Position numbers and translations under genes: made by a program. A stretch of DNA of 41,327 nucleotides from contig SFFY01000018.1 in the NCBI GenBank assembly GCA_004556745.1, forward strand, positions 1-41,327, read 5' to 3'. The DNA is from Bacteroidales bacterium (GTDB taxonomy: Bacteria > Bacteroidota > Bacteroidia > Bacteroidales > Bacteroidaceae). Numbering within the stretch: the stretch's first letter is position 1; every line of letters begins with the position of its first letter. This document shows positions 1 to 9,176 of the stretch, in pieces. The notes beneath the pieces were generated by a model, which did not search any database, was not told where the DNA came from, and saw only the letters and a program-made list of their open reading frames with translations.

Positions 1-16
1 CTATAAGACAGTTTTT

Positions 17-96
17 GTTACAAACTTTGTAATGCTTGTTACAAAGTTGCTAACACATATTACAAAGTTTGTAATACATGTTATAAAGTTTGTAAC
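17..96. repeat. Array A1: four 17-bp dyads at 21-bp period
   Basis: Four near-palindromes of the form RTTACAAAGTTTGTAAY start at 17, 38, 59 and 80, so the period is exactly 21 bp with 4-bp spacers (GCTT, ACAT, ACAT). The right flank runs into an A-rich tract with TATCTGCGCA, as in array A3. The left flank is cut by the window edge. It lies about 260 bp upstream of the DUF3575 gene. Apart from this array and the promoter at 290, the first 357 bases hold no gene that I can see. Confidence 0.9.
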
Positions 97-289
97 AAAA
101 AATATCTGCGCAAAGCAGGAAAAATAACTTCGGCAAAATAAAAAATTCAAGGGAGAAAAGAAAAAATATATCCGGGCAAAGCAGCCTCATTTCACGCTTT
201 CGCCCTCGCGAGGGGCAAGAAAAAATGCTTTTATGCCTGTCTTACGTGAGAAAAGCCGTAAAAGAGTAGCAATAAGCGTTTTTTTTGCG

Positions 290-297
290 TAATTTTG
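290..297 (+). promoter_or_regulatory. Bacteroidetes -7 box for the DUF3575 operon
   Basis: TAATTTTG matches the Bacteroidetes -7 consensus TAnnTTTG. It sits 60 bp upstream of the ATG at 358, predicting a leader of about 50 nt. Confidence 0.65.
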
Positions 298-357
298 CCT
301 CCGAAACATGAGTTTTGCGCCATAAAGGGCGATTTTTTATAATAGAAAAGAATTCAG

Positions 358-909
358 ATGCCTTTTTTCAACAAACTGAAATGCTCGCTCCTCGCCCTCG
401 CCCTTGCGGCAGGGGCTGGGGGAGTGCAAGCACAGCGCGTGGCAGTGAAGACCAACGCGCTTTATTGGCTCACGACAAGCCCTAACCTGGGAGTAGAGTT
501 CAGAATGTCGCGCCACATCTCGCTCAACATCGAAGCTGCCGGCAATCCTTTCACAATCAAAGACTACAAGTTGCGTCACGCTACGTTCAACCCCGAACTG
601 CGCTACTGGTTCTCCGCCCGTCCGCAGGCGGGACACTTTGTGGGTCTGATGGGCTTCGCCTCCGCCTACGACCTGCATCTGAAAAGCCGCCACTACAACG
701 GCGATGCCTACGGCGTGGGACTGACTTACGGCTACAGCTTCGTGCTCTCGAAGCACTGGAGCATGGAGGCCACGGCAGGACTGGGCGTGCTGCGCTATCG
801 CGAAAAGAAATACAGGGACGGCGAGCAGACCCCGAATGGCGTTAACCACACGGGATTTGCGCCCGCCCCCACGAAACTCGGACTTACCTTTGTTTACATC
901 TTCAAATAA
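358..909 (+). CDS. DUF3575-family outer-membrane barrel protein
   Basis: This 183-residue exported protein has a signal peptide at residues 1-25 (basic start, Ala/Leu-rich core, cleavage near VQA-Q). The rest is made of alternating short beta segments rich in aromatic residues and ends in FVYIFK, the usual aromatic terminus of a small outer-membrane barrel. The motif KTNALYWLTTSPNLGVEF after the signal is typical of the DUF3575 family, which in Bacteroidales often travels with OmpA-like and fimbria-related surface proteins. It is the first gene behind the promoter at 290, and the next start codon is only 13 bp downstream of its stop, so the two are probably cotranscribed. Its exact role is unknown; a small barrel partner for the next two proteins is an inference. 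Confidence 0.8.
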   Translation: MPFFNKLKCSLLALALAAGAGGVQAQRVAVKTNALYWLTTSPNLGVEFRMSRHISLNIEAAGNPFTIKDYKLRHATFNPELRYWFSARPQAGHFVGLMGFASAYDLHLKSRHYNGDAYGVGLTYGYSFVLSKHWSMEATAGLGVLRYREKKYRDGEQTPNGVNHTGFAPAPTKLGLTFVYIFK

Positions 910-922
910 CCCCCTCTACGAT

Positions 923-3022
923 ATGAGTCTTAACAAGAATACGGCCGCCGGCCTCGTGGCAACCCTCGGGTTGCTGCTGCTCCTTGCGCTGCCGGCAAAC
1001 ACAGCATACGCCCAAAACGTGGTGCGCGTAACGGGTAAGGTGATTTCCAAGGAAAAGCGCAAGCCGCAGCTGGGTGTGAACATCACCGACGAACGCACCA
1101 AACGCCTGCTCGCCACGACCGATGAGGACGGACGCTTCGCCGTGAGCGTGCGCGACAACGGCACGCTGCGCTTCACCATGGTGGGCGCACAGCCCGTGGT
1201 GGTGAAGGTGAGGAAACGCACCTATATAGAAGTGGAAATCGAGGAACACGACATCGAGCTGGGCGAGGCTACCGTGATGGCCACGCGCAAAGAGAAGACC
1301 ATTCAGCCCGAGCCGACCGACATAGAAATTGTGGGCAACTGGGCCAAGATAAAGACCGTGGTGCGCGTGCCCCACAAGATGTTCCGCCGCGACACGCGCC
1401 TCGTGGTGCAGCCCGTGCTCAACAACCTGACGCGCAAGCAGGAACGGATGTTCCGCCCGATGGTGTACGACGCGAAGGAATACAACCAGACGCAGGACCG
1501 CATGTACAACTTCCGAATGGAAGAGGGCGACCCGCTCGCCGCCTACGTCACTGTGCGCCACGACAGTCTGGAAGAGAAGAAGTCGGCGGGCGCCAACGAC
1601 ATCCTGCCCTACGTGGACTCGCTCTATCTCGAAGACGTGCGCGACGAGTTTACCTGCGACGTGTATATGGCCATTGAGGACTACCGGCATATCCTCTACC
1701 GCGACACCACGATCATCGCCCGCGGCACCGTGCGCCCCCTGCGCTGGCTGGAATACAACTTCGGCGCAGAGGCTATAACCGACTCGGCCTACTTCCCGCA
1801 AGTGGAAAAGCAGCTGCACGACAGCAGGGGAGAGGTGAACCTCGTGTTCCCCATCGGCAAGGCCGTGTTCGACGCTGAAAGCGAGGAGAACAAGGCGGAG
1901 CTGGCTAAGATGGAAGAACAGCTGCGCGGTATACGCGAAACGCCCGATGCCAAGTTGCAGGCCCTGCGCATCAGCGGCACATCGTCGCCCGACGGACGCT
2001 ACGAAACCAACAAGCGGCTGGCGCGCGAACGTATGGACTATGCCCTCGAGGTGCTCAAAAGCCATATCGACGAGGATTCGCGCCGCGACATGGAGTTTTC
2101 CTCCGAAGCCGACGTGGCTACGTGGGACGACGTGACGGCACTGCTGCGCGCCGACTCGCTCTTCGATGAGGCCGACCAGATAGAGGCATTGATAAAACGC
2201 CACTCAAAGAGCATTGACGAACAGGGACGCGCCATAAGGAAACTGCCCTTCTATCGCAACCTGCTCGAGGCCAAATACCTGCCGAGGCTGCGCCGCGTGG
2301 AGTATAATATGGAATACTCCGTGTACCGTCAGCTCACGCTTGAAGAAATTCGTGCCCTCTACGACAAGGACTACAAGCAGCTGTCGCGCTACGAGTTCTT
2401 CCAGCTCTACCGCAATGAGCCGGACGATGCCAAGCGCGAGCTAATCATCCGCCAGGCACTCGAAACCAGTCCCCGCTTCATGGTGGCGGCCAACGACTTG
2501 CAGGTGATGCTGCTCAACGACGGCCGCCCCGACCCCGAGTTGCTCAAGCCTTTTGTCAATAAGAAAGCACCGCTCGAGGTGAGCGTCAACCACGCCGTGG
2601 CACTGCTCGAAACGGGACACTTTGAAGATGCAATGGAACTGCTGGACACCATTCCCAACAACGAAAGGACGGAACTGCTGCACGCCGTGAGCGGCGCAAT
2701 GAGCGGTAACGTGGCGGCCAACTACGACGTGATTGCAAAAACCTCGACGCGCAACCGCGTGGCGATGCTGCTGGCCATGAAGCGCAACAAGGAAGCCTAC
2801 GACTATGCCTTGACGCTCGACGACGGCGATGCCGTGTCGCACTACCTCCGTGCCGTGTGTCTTAACCGCCTCGAGAAACCGCTCGATGCCGGCAAGGAAC
2901 TCAATATTGCCATTAAAATGGATCCCTCGCTCAAAGCCACGGCCTATATCGACGGCGACGTGAACGGCTTGCTGCTCGGCGACAAGCGTTATGAGCGCGA
3001 GGCAGACAATATCAAAGAGTGA
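923..3022 (+). CDS. Secreted regulatory-like / OmpA-like protein with helical-repeat tail
   Basis: I chose the ATG at 923 (699 residues) because it gives a clean signal peptide (residues 1-31, ending AYA-Q) and starts after the upstream gene; the frame is open upstream to 836, but that would overlap gene one. Residues about 32-122 look like a carboxypeptidase-regulatory-like beta-sandwich (VTGKVISKEKRKPQLGVNI, then TTDEDGRFAV). Residues about 300-390 look OmpA-like, with LVFPIGKAVFDAESEENKAE and the peptidoglycan-contact-like stretch SGTSSPDGRYETNKRLARER. The last 180 residues are helical and TPR-like. This order resembles the periplasmic partner of Bacteroidales surface-assembly loci, tying an outer-membrane protein to the wall. 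The function is inferred from domains only. Confidence 0.7.
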   Translation: MSLNKNTAAGLVATLGLLLLLALPANTAYAQNVVRVTGKVISKEKRKPQLGVNITDERTKRLLATTDEDGRFAVSVRDNGTLRFTMVGAQPVVVKVRKRTYIEVEIEEHDIELGEATVMATRKEKTIQPEPTDIEIVGNWAKIKTVVRVPHKMFRRDTRLVVQPVLNNLTRKQERMFRPMVYDAKEYNQTQDRMYNFRMEEGDPLAAYVTVRHDSLEEKKSAGANDILPYVDSLYLEDVRDEFTCDVYMAIEDYRHILYRDTTIIARGTVRPLRWLEYNFGAEAITDSAYFPQVEKQLHDSRGEVNLVFPIGKAVFDAESEENKAELAKMEEQLRGIRETPDAKLQALRISGTSSPDGRYETNKRLARERMDYALEVLKSHIDEDSRRDMEFSSEADVATWDDVTALLRADSLFDEADQIEALIKRHSKSIDEQGRAIRKLPFYRNLLEAKYLPRLRRVEYNMEYSVYRQLTLEEIRALYDKDYKQLSRYEFFQLYRNEPDDAKRELIIRQALETSPRFMVAANDLQVMLLNDGRPDPELLKPFVNKKAPLEVSVNHAVALLETGHFEDAMELLDTIPNNERTELLHAVSGAMSGNVAANYDVIAKTSTRNRVAMLLAMKRNKEAYDYALTLDDGDAVSHYLRAVCLNRLEKPLDAGKELNIAIKMDPSLKATAYIDGDVNGLLLGDKRYEREADNIKE

Positions 3023-3085
3023 TAGCGCAATACATATATATAATGTATATAGCCACTATATAAGATACTACTTTTTTCAACAACA

Positions 3086-5944
3086 ATGAAATTAAAGCAT
3101 ACGCTTCTTCCGCTTCTATTAGCCTGCGGCTTCTGCACAGCCACCGCGCAGGACGACAATAGCGCAAAACAGCCGCAGCAGGCTGCAAAACTCGAAGGTT
3201 CTGCACTCGACTATATGCTCCAAGGGCCGCGCGTAACGAAACGCTACGACCACAAGGTGTTCGGCGACCACCTCTTCCTCGAAGGCGGCGCGGGCTTCAC
3301 CACCATGCCCAATAAGGCCGACCGACTCAAAACGTCGTGCCCCGGCATTCTCGGAGACGTGGCACTCGGCGACTGGGTGTCGCCGGAGCATGGCTGGCGA
3401 CTGGGCGTGAACTCGGGCTTCTATAAACTCGGCAACAGCAAGTACAAAACGGTGTCGCTCTCCGTGGACTATCTGCTCAACATCACCGCCGTGGCTAACG
3501 CCACCTACAAGCAGCGCAAACCGTTTGAGGTGTTCGGCGTGGCAGGCGGCAACCTCATCTATTCGCGCTACAAGGGCAAAACCACCCACGGAATCGGCGT
3601 ACACCTCGGGCTGCGCGGGCAATACAACTTCTCGAAACTCACGTATATCTACATCGAGCCGCAAGTAGGGCTGTATCAGGATAAAGTGTTCCACCTCACC
3701 AACCTGCACCACTTCCGCCCCGTGGGCAATGTGCTCGCAGGCTTGGGTTACAGCCTGATGACCAACCCCGACCGCTCCAACGATAAGGCCGACCGCGGAA
3801 ACTTCTTCCACGACGGCACGTTCTTCTCTCTCGGCATCGGCCCCTCCACCATGGCAGGCTCGCAGCTCTATATGTTTAAGAGAAACGTGGGCATGCATGC
3901 ACAGATGAGCGTAGGCAAATGGTTCGACCCTTACAATGCCTTGCGCCTCTCCGCACACACCTCCGTGTATAAGGGCTATCCCCGCCGGGGCGAACTCTTG
4001 CGCGGCATCGGCGGCCGGGTAGATTACATGCTCAACCTGCACAACCTCTTCGGCGGTCCGCGTCAAGACAGGCGCATCTGGGTCAATGCCCTTGCCGGCG
4101 CAAGCTATTCCTACATGAGAGAGAAAGACGACCACCGCAACCGCTGGGGGCTCGGCGCAGGGTTGCAGGGAAATCTGCGTGTGTCGAAAAATGCCGACCT
4201 CTTCCTCGAACCCCGCGTAGACATCTACGGCAACGAATACATCAAGCATAGCAGCACCACAGCCAAGTGGGACGTGATGCCCACGGTTCTCGCCGGCGTC
4301 ACCTTCCACAACAGTACCGACGCCTCCGAACGCCGCGAGAATAATGCCACGTTCCAGACCGACCATTGGACCAGCCATTTCTTCGTAGAAGCAGCCGGCG
4401 GCGTAACGATGCCGGCAAAGCCCAAGAGCGTGAAGCACCCCGAAGACTACCTTGGGCCAAAGGCTTTCGTGGGACTTGGCAAGTGGTTCGCACCTACGGT
4501 CGGCGCACGCGTTTGGGCCGAGGCGGGACAGATGAAGCAGCAGCCTAACCGCAGTTCCAAGTTCATGGGCATGGGCGCAGACTTCCTTTGGAACATCACC
4601 AACACCTTCCACGGCTACAAGGAAGACCGCCCCTGTGAACTCATTGCTGGCATCGGCATCAGCGGCTCCACGCTGGCAAACCAGAAGCACCTGTACTTCG
4701 GCGGCAACGCCTCGCTCAAAGGCCTGTGGCACGTGACGCGCCTCTTCGGTCTCTATCTCGAGCCGCAGCTGCGCATCAACCCCGACAATTATCTTAAACA
4801 GTCGGGTTCGAGTGCCAATCTCGACTTCCCCGTGGCTCTGATGCTCGGCGCACAGCTCGACCTCACGGGCGGCTACGACCGCGCCAAGGCACGCGAAGCG
4901 TTCGACGAGGAAGGCAAGGGCACCTTCGTTTCTCTCGGTCTGGGCTCCGGCGTGCAGGCCAACAACATGCGCACATGGGACTACTACGGCTGGCAGGGAC
5001 AGTTTGCTTTCGGCCGCTGGTTCTCGCCCACATCGGCATGGCGCACCACGCTCTCCGGCTTGAAGAAAAATTATGGCCGCCGTCGCCATTACGCCGAAAT
5101 CATGCTCGGCGCAGACTATATGGCCGACCTCACCGCCATGACCTACGGCTATCGCAAAGACCGCCCCGTGCGCCTCATCGGCTTCCTCGGCGGTGCGCTC
5201 GGCGCAGACTATATGTATGGCGGCAAGTCCACCTTCTCGCCCAACCTGCACTTTGGCGGACAGTTTGCCGTGCGTGCCGGCAGTCAGGCTGAAATCTTCC
5301 TCGAGCCGCAGCTGGCTTACAAAATGGGTACGCGCTATCAGTCGCGCCTCGACCACTGGCATCCCTCGCTCTTACTCGGCGTGACGTACAACATGAAAGC
5401 CTCCGAAGGCAAGACGGCACGCAGCGAAAAGCCCAAGTACCGCCAGTTTGTAAACATCGGGCTCGGTTCGGGCTACCACACGCTCACCGCCACCGTGATG
5501 CAGCCGCGCAACAGGAAGATCACCTTTGAAGCCGGCGTGGGTTACGGCCGTTGGTGGAACGAAATCAGCGGTTGGCACGTTGCCCTCCACAACTCCACCT
5601 TGCAGACCTACGGCAAGGGCAACCGCAACATTACGGCATTGCAGGCCAACTACCTGATAGACCTCATCGCACCGTTCAGCAGCAAAAAGGCCGACGAGCG
5701 CGTGTTCCAGCTCACGGGTACGCTCGGCGCTGGCCTTTATATCAACAACCGCAAGAACGAGGACACCCGCTTCGCTCCCGGCGTTCAGGCAGCCCTGCAA
5801 ATCGGTGCCCGCGTTGCACAGAACGTAGATATTTATCTCGAACCCGCAGCCGACGTTTATTCCAGCAATATCCTCAAACACTCCACCAGCCACCCGGCAG
5901 AGGGCGAGGTGCGCCTGCAACTCGGCACGCGCATTCATTTCTAA
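3086..5944 (+). CDS. Five-repeat outer-membrane barrel protein
   Basis: This 952-residue protein has a signal peptide (1-21, ending TATA-Q) followed by five tandem copies of a unit of about 165 residues, near 62-225, 244-408, 430-593, 612-769 and 787-952. Each unit opens with a glycine-rich strand (LFLEGGAG, FFSLGIGP, FFVEAAGG, FVSLGLGS, FVNIGLGS). About 30 residues in comes a G-(D/K/R)-W motif (GDWVSP, GKWFDP, GKWFAP, GRWFSP, GRWWNE), and late in the unit an LEP-type motif (YIEPQVGLY, FLEPRVDIY, YLEPQLRIN, FLEPQLAYK, YLEPAADVY). The protein ends in RIHF, an aromatic terminus as in outer-membrane barrels. Each unit has about the size of an 8-strand barrel. Five such units in one chain is unusual; whether they form five barrels or one large one cannot be told here. 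The gap after the OmpA-like gene is 63 bp. Confidence 0.8.
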   Translation: MKLKHTLLPLLLACGFCTATAQDDNSAKQPQQAAKLEGSALDYMLQGPRVTKRYDHKVFGDHLFLEGGAGFTTMPNKADRLKTSCPGILGDVALGDWVSPEHGWRLGVNSGFYKLGNSKYKTVSLSVDYLLNITAVANATYKQRKPFEVFGVAGGNLIYSRYKGKTTHGIGVHLGLRGQYNFSKLTYIYIEPQVGLYQDKVFHLTNLHHFRPVGNVLAGLGYSLMTNPDRSNDKADRGNFFHDGTFFSLGIGPSTMAGSQLYMFKRNVGMHAQMSVGKWFDPYNALRLSAHTSVYKGYPRRGELLRGIGGRVDYMLNLHNLFGGPRQDRRIWVNALAGASYSYMREKDDHRNRWGLGAGLQGNLRVSKNADLFLEPRVDIYGNEYIKHSSTTAKWDVMPTVLAGVTFHNSTDASERRENNATFQTDHWTSHFFVEAAGGVTMPAKPKSVKHPEDYLGPKAFVGLGKWFAPTVGARVWAEAGQMKQQPNRSSKFMGMGADFLWNITNTFHGYKEDRPCELIAGIGISGSTLANQKHLYFGGNASLKGLWHVTRLFGLYLEPQLRINPDNYLKQSGSSANLDFPVALMLGAQLDLTGGYDRAKAREAFDEEGKGTFVSLGLGSGVQANNMRTWDYYGWQGQFAFGRWFSPTSAWRTTLSGLKKNYGRRRHYAEIMLGADYMADLTAMTYGYRKDRPVRLIGFLGGALGADYMYGGKSTFSPNLHFGGQFAVRAGSQAEIFLEPQLAYKMGTRYQSRLDHWHPSLLLGVTYNMKASEGKTARSEKPKYRQFVNIGLGSGYHTLTATVMQPRNRKITFEAGVGYGRWWNEISGWHVALHNSTLQTYGKGNRNITALQANYLIDLIAPFSSKKADERVFQLTGTLGAGLYINNRKNEDTRFAPGVQAALQIGARVAQNVDIYLEPAADVYSSNILKHSTSHPAEGEVRLQLGTRIHF

Positions 5945-5990
5945 CGGATGCCTGATGCGTTCTTGACTACCCATACAATATATATTATAT

Positions 5991-6965
5991 ATGTCCCCTC
6001 TTAAATTCAAAGCACTTCTCAAAACCACCATTTGGGGCGGCGAGGAAGTAACCAAACTTAAAAACCTCACAGACGCGCCGAGCCAAGTGGGCGAAAGTTG
6101 GGAAATATCCGGCGTGCCTGGCAACGAAACGCTCGTTTGCTGCGGCCCGGAGCAGGGCAGCACGCTTGAGGAACTGATTAAAAAATACGGCGCGGCACTC
6201 GTGGGCAAGAAAAACCTCGAACGCTACGGCACCACCTTTCCCCTCCTCATCAAGTTTATCTCCGCAGCGCAAGACCTCAGCATACAGGTGCACCCCGACG
6301 ACGCCATGGCGCAGCGCATGGGACACCCTTATGGCAAGACCGAAATGTGGTATATTGTAGGCACGCAGCCCGGCGCATCGCTCTGTTCCGGCTTCAACGT
6401 CGACTTTTCTGCCGACGGCTACACCCAAAGCCTTGCCGACGGCACGCTCACCGCGCACCTTGCCCAGCACACCACGCACCCCGGCGACTGCTTCTTCATC
6501 CCTGCCGGCCGTATCCACAGCATCGGCGCGGGCAATTTCTTGGTAGAAATCCAGCAGTCGAGCAACGACACCTTCCGCGTGTATGACTTTGACCGCACAG
6601 ATGCCAACGGCAACAAGCGCGAGCTCCACGTGGCGCAGGCCCGCGAAGCACTCGACTACAAGGCTTATCCCGAATATCGCACGCATTATGAGGCAAAGGA
6701 CGACTGCCGCACCGTGCTCGTAGACTGCCCGCAGTTCACCACGCGCCGCTACGCCCTCACCAAACCTTTTGTGTCAGATTGCAGCGACATCGACTCCTTC
6801 GTCATCTTCATTGCCTACGAAGGCGCAGCCCTCTTGCGCGATGCCCAAGGCGCAGAAGTGTCGCTTAAAGCCGGCGAGGCCGTACTCTTCCCCGCGTCCA
6901 ACGCCTCTGTCACCATCGAGCCGCAAACCCCGCGCTTTGCCTGCCTCGACACATATTGCAGATAG
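5991..6965 (+). CDS. manA: Mannose-6-phosphate isomerase, class I
   Basis: Class I phosphomannose isomerase interconverts fructose-6-phosphate and mannose-6-phosphate in the cytoplasm, feeding GDP-mannose and related sugars. At 324 residues it has the short bacterial form. Visible motifs are QVHPDD (99-104), GKTEMWY (115-121) and PAGRIHSIG (171-179), which supply the zinc ligands H101, E118 and H176 by family analogy, then EIQQSSNDTFRVYDFDR (186-202) with the active-site arginine near 196. The ATG at 5991 follows the five-repeat gene by 46 bp with no clear promoter or terminator between, so read-through from that operon is likely. It converges on the minus-strand pair at 7014-7985. Confidence 0.95.
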   Translation: MSPLKFKALLKTTIWGGEEVTKLKNLTDAPSQVGESWEISGVPGNETLVCCGPEQGSTLEELIKKYGAALVGKKNLERYGTTFPLLIKFISAAQDLSIQVHPDDAMAQRMGHPYGKTEMWYIVGTQPGASLCSGFNVDFSADGYTQSLADGTLTAHLAQHTTHPGDCFFIPAGRIHSIGAGNFLVEIQQSSNDTFRVYDFDRTDANGNKRELHVAQAREALDYKAYPEYRTHYEAKDDCRTVLVDCPQFTTRRYALTKPFVSDCSDIDSFVIFIAYEGAALLRDAQGAEVSLKAGEAVLFPASNASVTIEPQTPRFACLDTYCR

Positions 6966-7013
6966 GAGTAGAAACAAAAATGCCCGCCGTGTGGGGCAGC
7001 ATAGTTTTGTCGT

Positions 7014-7382
7014 CTACTTACTAATCAGATAATCTCCCGCAACAAATGCCGTGATGATAGAAAAGACAAGCAACTGCATCTTTACGGCATCTTTGTCCCG
7101 ATGCTTAATGGCCGTAAGCATATTCCTGAAATTCCTTGTATAAGCCATTACGCAAATCACAATGAAACATACCTTCAAGGCATTCACGCTCCCAATCGGG
7201 TAAACCGCGTGGAACGCCGTAAGGAGCACCGCAGCATAAAGAATGGGCAAAATCTCCCGTGCTGCGGTGCTCCTTTCCTTACGCTTAATAGAAAAGAAAA
7301 CGCTTACAATCTGCTCGCGAAAACTGAGCAGCAAAATCACAATCTCTGAAATGAGGACAAATGTGGCGTGCGTCATAAACAT
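7014..7382 (-). CDS. Small integral membrane protein, unknown function
   Basis: This 122-residue protein has three or four likely membrane segments, near residues 5-22, 45-62, 66-82 and 103-120, separated by short basic loops (IKRKERS, KHRDKD). I recognise no family. It lies 33 bp downstream of the HTH regulator gene on the same strand and has no promoter box of its own in that gap, so the two are probably one transcript. It could be a membrane partner of the regulator, but nothing in the sequence proves that. Confidence 0.6.
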   Translation of the reverse strand: MFMTHATFVLISEIVILLLSFREQIVSVFFSIKRKERSTAAREILPILYAAVLLTAFHAVYPIGSVNALKVCFIVICVMAYTRNFRNMLTAIKHRDKDAVKMQLLVFSIITAFVAGDYLISK

Positions 7383-7415
7383 CTATATTTGGGAGAAAGA
7401 TATACTGCGAATTGG

Positions 7416-7985
7416 CTAAAATTGCTCTACGAACGTGCGCAAAGACAGGCTGCTGCCTTCCAAGCCCACTTTCTTCTTAAACAGAAAAAGGTTTTGCTTC
7501 ACCGATTTCTCGGCAATACCGTAAATGTCTGCCAACACCTTTGCCGGCATCCTTAGACGTAGCAGCATCAGCAGCCGAATGTCGTCTTCGCTGAGGTGAG
7601 GGAATTGCTCGCGCAGCCGATGCACGAAGAGGTTTTGCGTAACGTCTAAAAACTGTTCCAGTTCCCGCCAATCCTCTTCCCGCATCTTATAGCGATTGGC
7701 TGCGCCACTTTGCAAACTATCCAGCAGGCGCGCAAAGTCCAACCGTTGCATCAGCATCTTGCTCATCAGGTCCAGTTGCCGCCGGCTGCTTTCCATTCTT
7801 TCGGCATACAGCACCTCCTGCTCGTGCGCCCGCCGTTCGTGTCCAGTATATAGGAGCACCATGAAAGCAAACACCGCGAGCAGAATCGCTTCAAACGCAT
7901 AGCGCGTTTCAAGGGCGCTTTCGTCGTGGCAGAGTGCCGGCACAAAGCCAGACATTATTATAATAAGGAGCAACCATCTACGCAT
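7416..7985 (-). CDS. Membrane-anchored HTH regulator without a TPR sensor
   Basis: This 189-residue protein has a signal-like hydrophobic start (1-19), a membrane segment near 30-48, then a charged coiled-coil-like stretch (about 50-90). The C-terminal region holds FPHLSEDDIRLLMLLRLRM and IYGIAEKSVKQNLFLFKKK, which reads like the LuxR-type helix-turn-helix of Bacteroidetes regulators. Those proteins normally carry several periplasmic TPRs before the membrane helix; here only about ten residues lie between the signal-like start and the next helix, so the sensor part is missing. A -7 box lies at 8013-8020 and supports this start. It may sense through a partner or be a reduced regulator. Confidence 0.65.
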   Translation of the reverse strand: MRRWLLLIIIMSGFVPALCHDESALETRYAFEAILLAVFAFMVLLYTGHERRAHEQEVLYAERMESSRRQLDLMSKMLMQRLDFARLLDSLQSGAANRYKMREEDWRELEQFLDVTQNLFVHRLREQFPHLSEDDIRLLMLLRLRMPAKVLADIYGIAEKSVKQNLFLFKKKVGLEGSSLSLRTFVEQF

Positions 7986-8012
7986 ACCGTCTTTTATTTA
8001 AGTTTCTGCTGG

Positions 8013-8020
8013 CAAAAGTA
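8013..8020 (-). promoter_or_regulatory. -7 box for the HTH regulator gene
   Basis: The minus strand reads TACTTTTG, matching TAnnTTTG, 27 bp upstream of the ATG that begins at 7985. Confidence 0.6.
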
Positions 8021-8184
8021 CGCAAATGCTTATCGCGCTCCAAAGAAACAAGGTCTAAAAGAGCGAGTACAAAGATTACGGATAATCTGCTATTTTTCAG
8101 AAAGATTATTGCGGAAACAAATAAAATCGGGTCTAATTTGTCTTGTCGCGCCCCCTCTACGTGCCATTTCCGTAAGAAAATCAC

Positions 8185-8192
8185 TAATTTTG
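8185..8192 (+). promoter_or_regulatory. -7 box for the FISUMP gene
   Basis: TAATTTTG on the plus strand lies 59 bp before the ATG at 8252. A start near 8207 would leave almost no leader, which favours 8252. Confidence 0.6.
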
Positions 8193-8251
8193 CACAATCA
8201 GCATAGTTGCTTGTTTTCCCTTCTGATTATATACTGAAAAATCTCTTCCCA

Positions 8252-9067
8252 ATGAAACATATCCTTTGTCTCCTTTTATTTCTCACGGGATTAGCCGCGC
8301 CCGCCCTGCATGCTCAAAACAAAGATGCCGTCATCGTTTACTGCAACGACGGAACGAGCAAGGCTTTCCTGCGCCATGCGATTGACAGCATCGTCTGCTC
8401 CAAGGAATATCAGGACGTTTGGAACCTCGGCCAGGACGAGCGCATAGAGGTGCGCGTGGTGGACAGCGTGGCGTTTGTGGCCTACTACGCACACCTTTCG
8501 TGTCCCGACGACCGTCATCCCCACGCCATTGACCTCGGACTGCCCAGCGGCACGCTTTGGGCCTGCTGCAACGTGGGAGCAAGTGCGCCGCAGGAGTTTG
8601 GCGGCTATTACGCTTGGGGCGAGACGGCGGAGAAAGAAGAATATTCGTGGGACACTTATGCCTATTATTCCCCCGCCGACGAAAGTTATGCCGACCTCGG
8701 CAGTGACATTTGCGGCACGGAGCGCGACGTGGCACGCCAATTGTGGGGCGAGGATTGGCAAATGCCGTCGGAAGAACAGTGCGCCGAACTTGTGGCAAAC
8801 AGCACAGGCGAATGGGCCAAATTGGGCGACGCTTACGGGCGTTTCATTATGGGACGCAATGGCGGCAGCATCTTCATACCCGCCGCCGGCTACCGCTGGT
8901 TCGGCTATCGCAACCATGCTTTCTCTCACGTGTGCTGCTGGAGCGGCACAGCCTATCCGCAATATGCCGGCGCGGCGCATGGCCTTGGTTTTTACCAAGG
9001 CAAGCAAAGCTGGACGGGCTACGACTACCGCTATTTCGGTCAGTCGGTGCGTGCCGTAGCAGAGTGA
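8252..9067 (+). CDS. Exported FISUMP-domain protein
   Basis: This 271-residue protein starts at 8252, giving a signal peptide at 1-21 (ending LHA-Q). Residues about 25-80 form a short beta-rich leader (VIVYCNDGT, then IDSIVCS and VDSVAFV) of a kind common on Prevotella-like exported proteins. Residues about 91-271 match the Fibrobacter succinogenes major paralogous domain (FISUMP): IDLGLPSGTLWACCNVGAS, YYAWGE, WQMPSEEQ and the terminal SVRAVAE. These proteins are thought to be surface or secreted; their role is not settled. It stands alone behind its own promoter at 8185. No sorting domain is visible at the C-terminus. Confidence 0.85.
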   Translation: MKHILCLLLFLTGLAAPALHAQNKDAVIVYCNDGTSKAFLRHAIDSIVCSKEYQDVWNLGQDERIEVRVVDSVAFVAYYAHLSCPDDRHPHAIDLGLPSGTLWACCNVGASAPQEFGGYYAWGETAEKEEYSWDTYAYYSPADESYADLGSDICGTERDVARQLWGEDWQMPSEEQCAELVANSTGEWAKLGDAYGRFIMGRNGGSIFIPAAGYRWFGYRNHAFSHVCCWSGTAYPQYAGAAHGLGFYQGKQSWTGYDYRYFGQSVRAVAE

Positions 9068-9131
9068 TTGCCGCGCCCTGCATTTTTATTTTATTCAGCA
9101 AGAACCTGTGCCTATGCACAAGTTCGCTTAG

Positions 9132-9176
9132 AAAAAACACATGCACGATGAAAACCTTTATTCATCGTGCATGTGT
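9132..9176 (-). terminator. Terminator whose 5' arm encodes the last codons of the 88-residue gene
   Basis: A perfect 16-bp inverted repeat (9137-9152 with 9161-9176) is followed on the minus strand by a T-run (9132-9137). The stop codon of the upstream gene (9158-9160) lies in the loop. Confidence 0.85.

Noticed and set aside
17..96. CRISPR array or plasmid-type iterons
   Set aside because: Spacers are only 4 bp and near-constant, there are no cas genes, and there is no replication protein gene. Three copies at distant chromosomal sites do not fit an origin.
3119..5362. 747-codon open frame antisense to the five-repeat barrel gene
   Set aside because: It follows the repeat structure of the real gene on the other strand and has no signal or family features.
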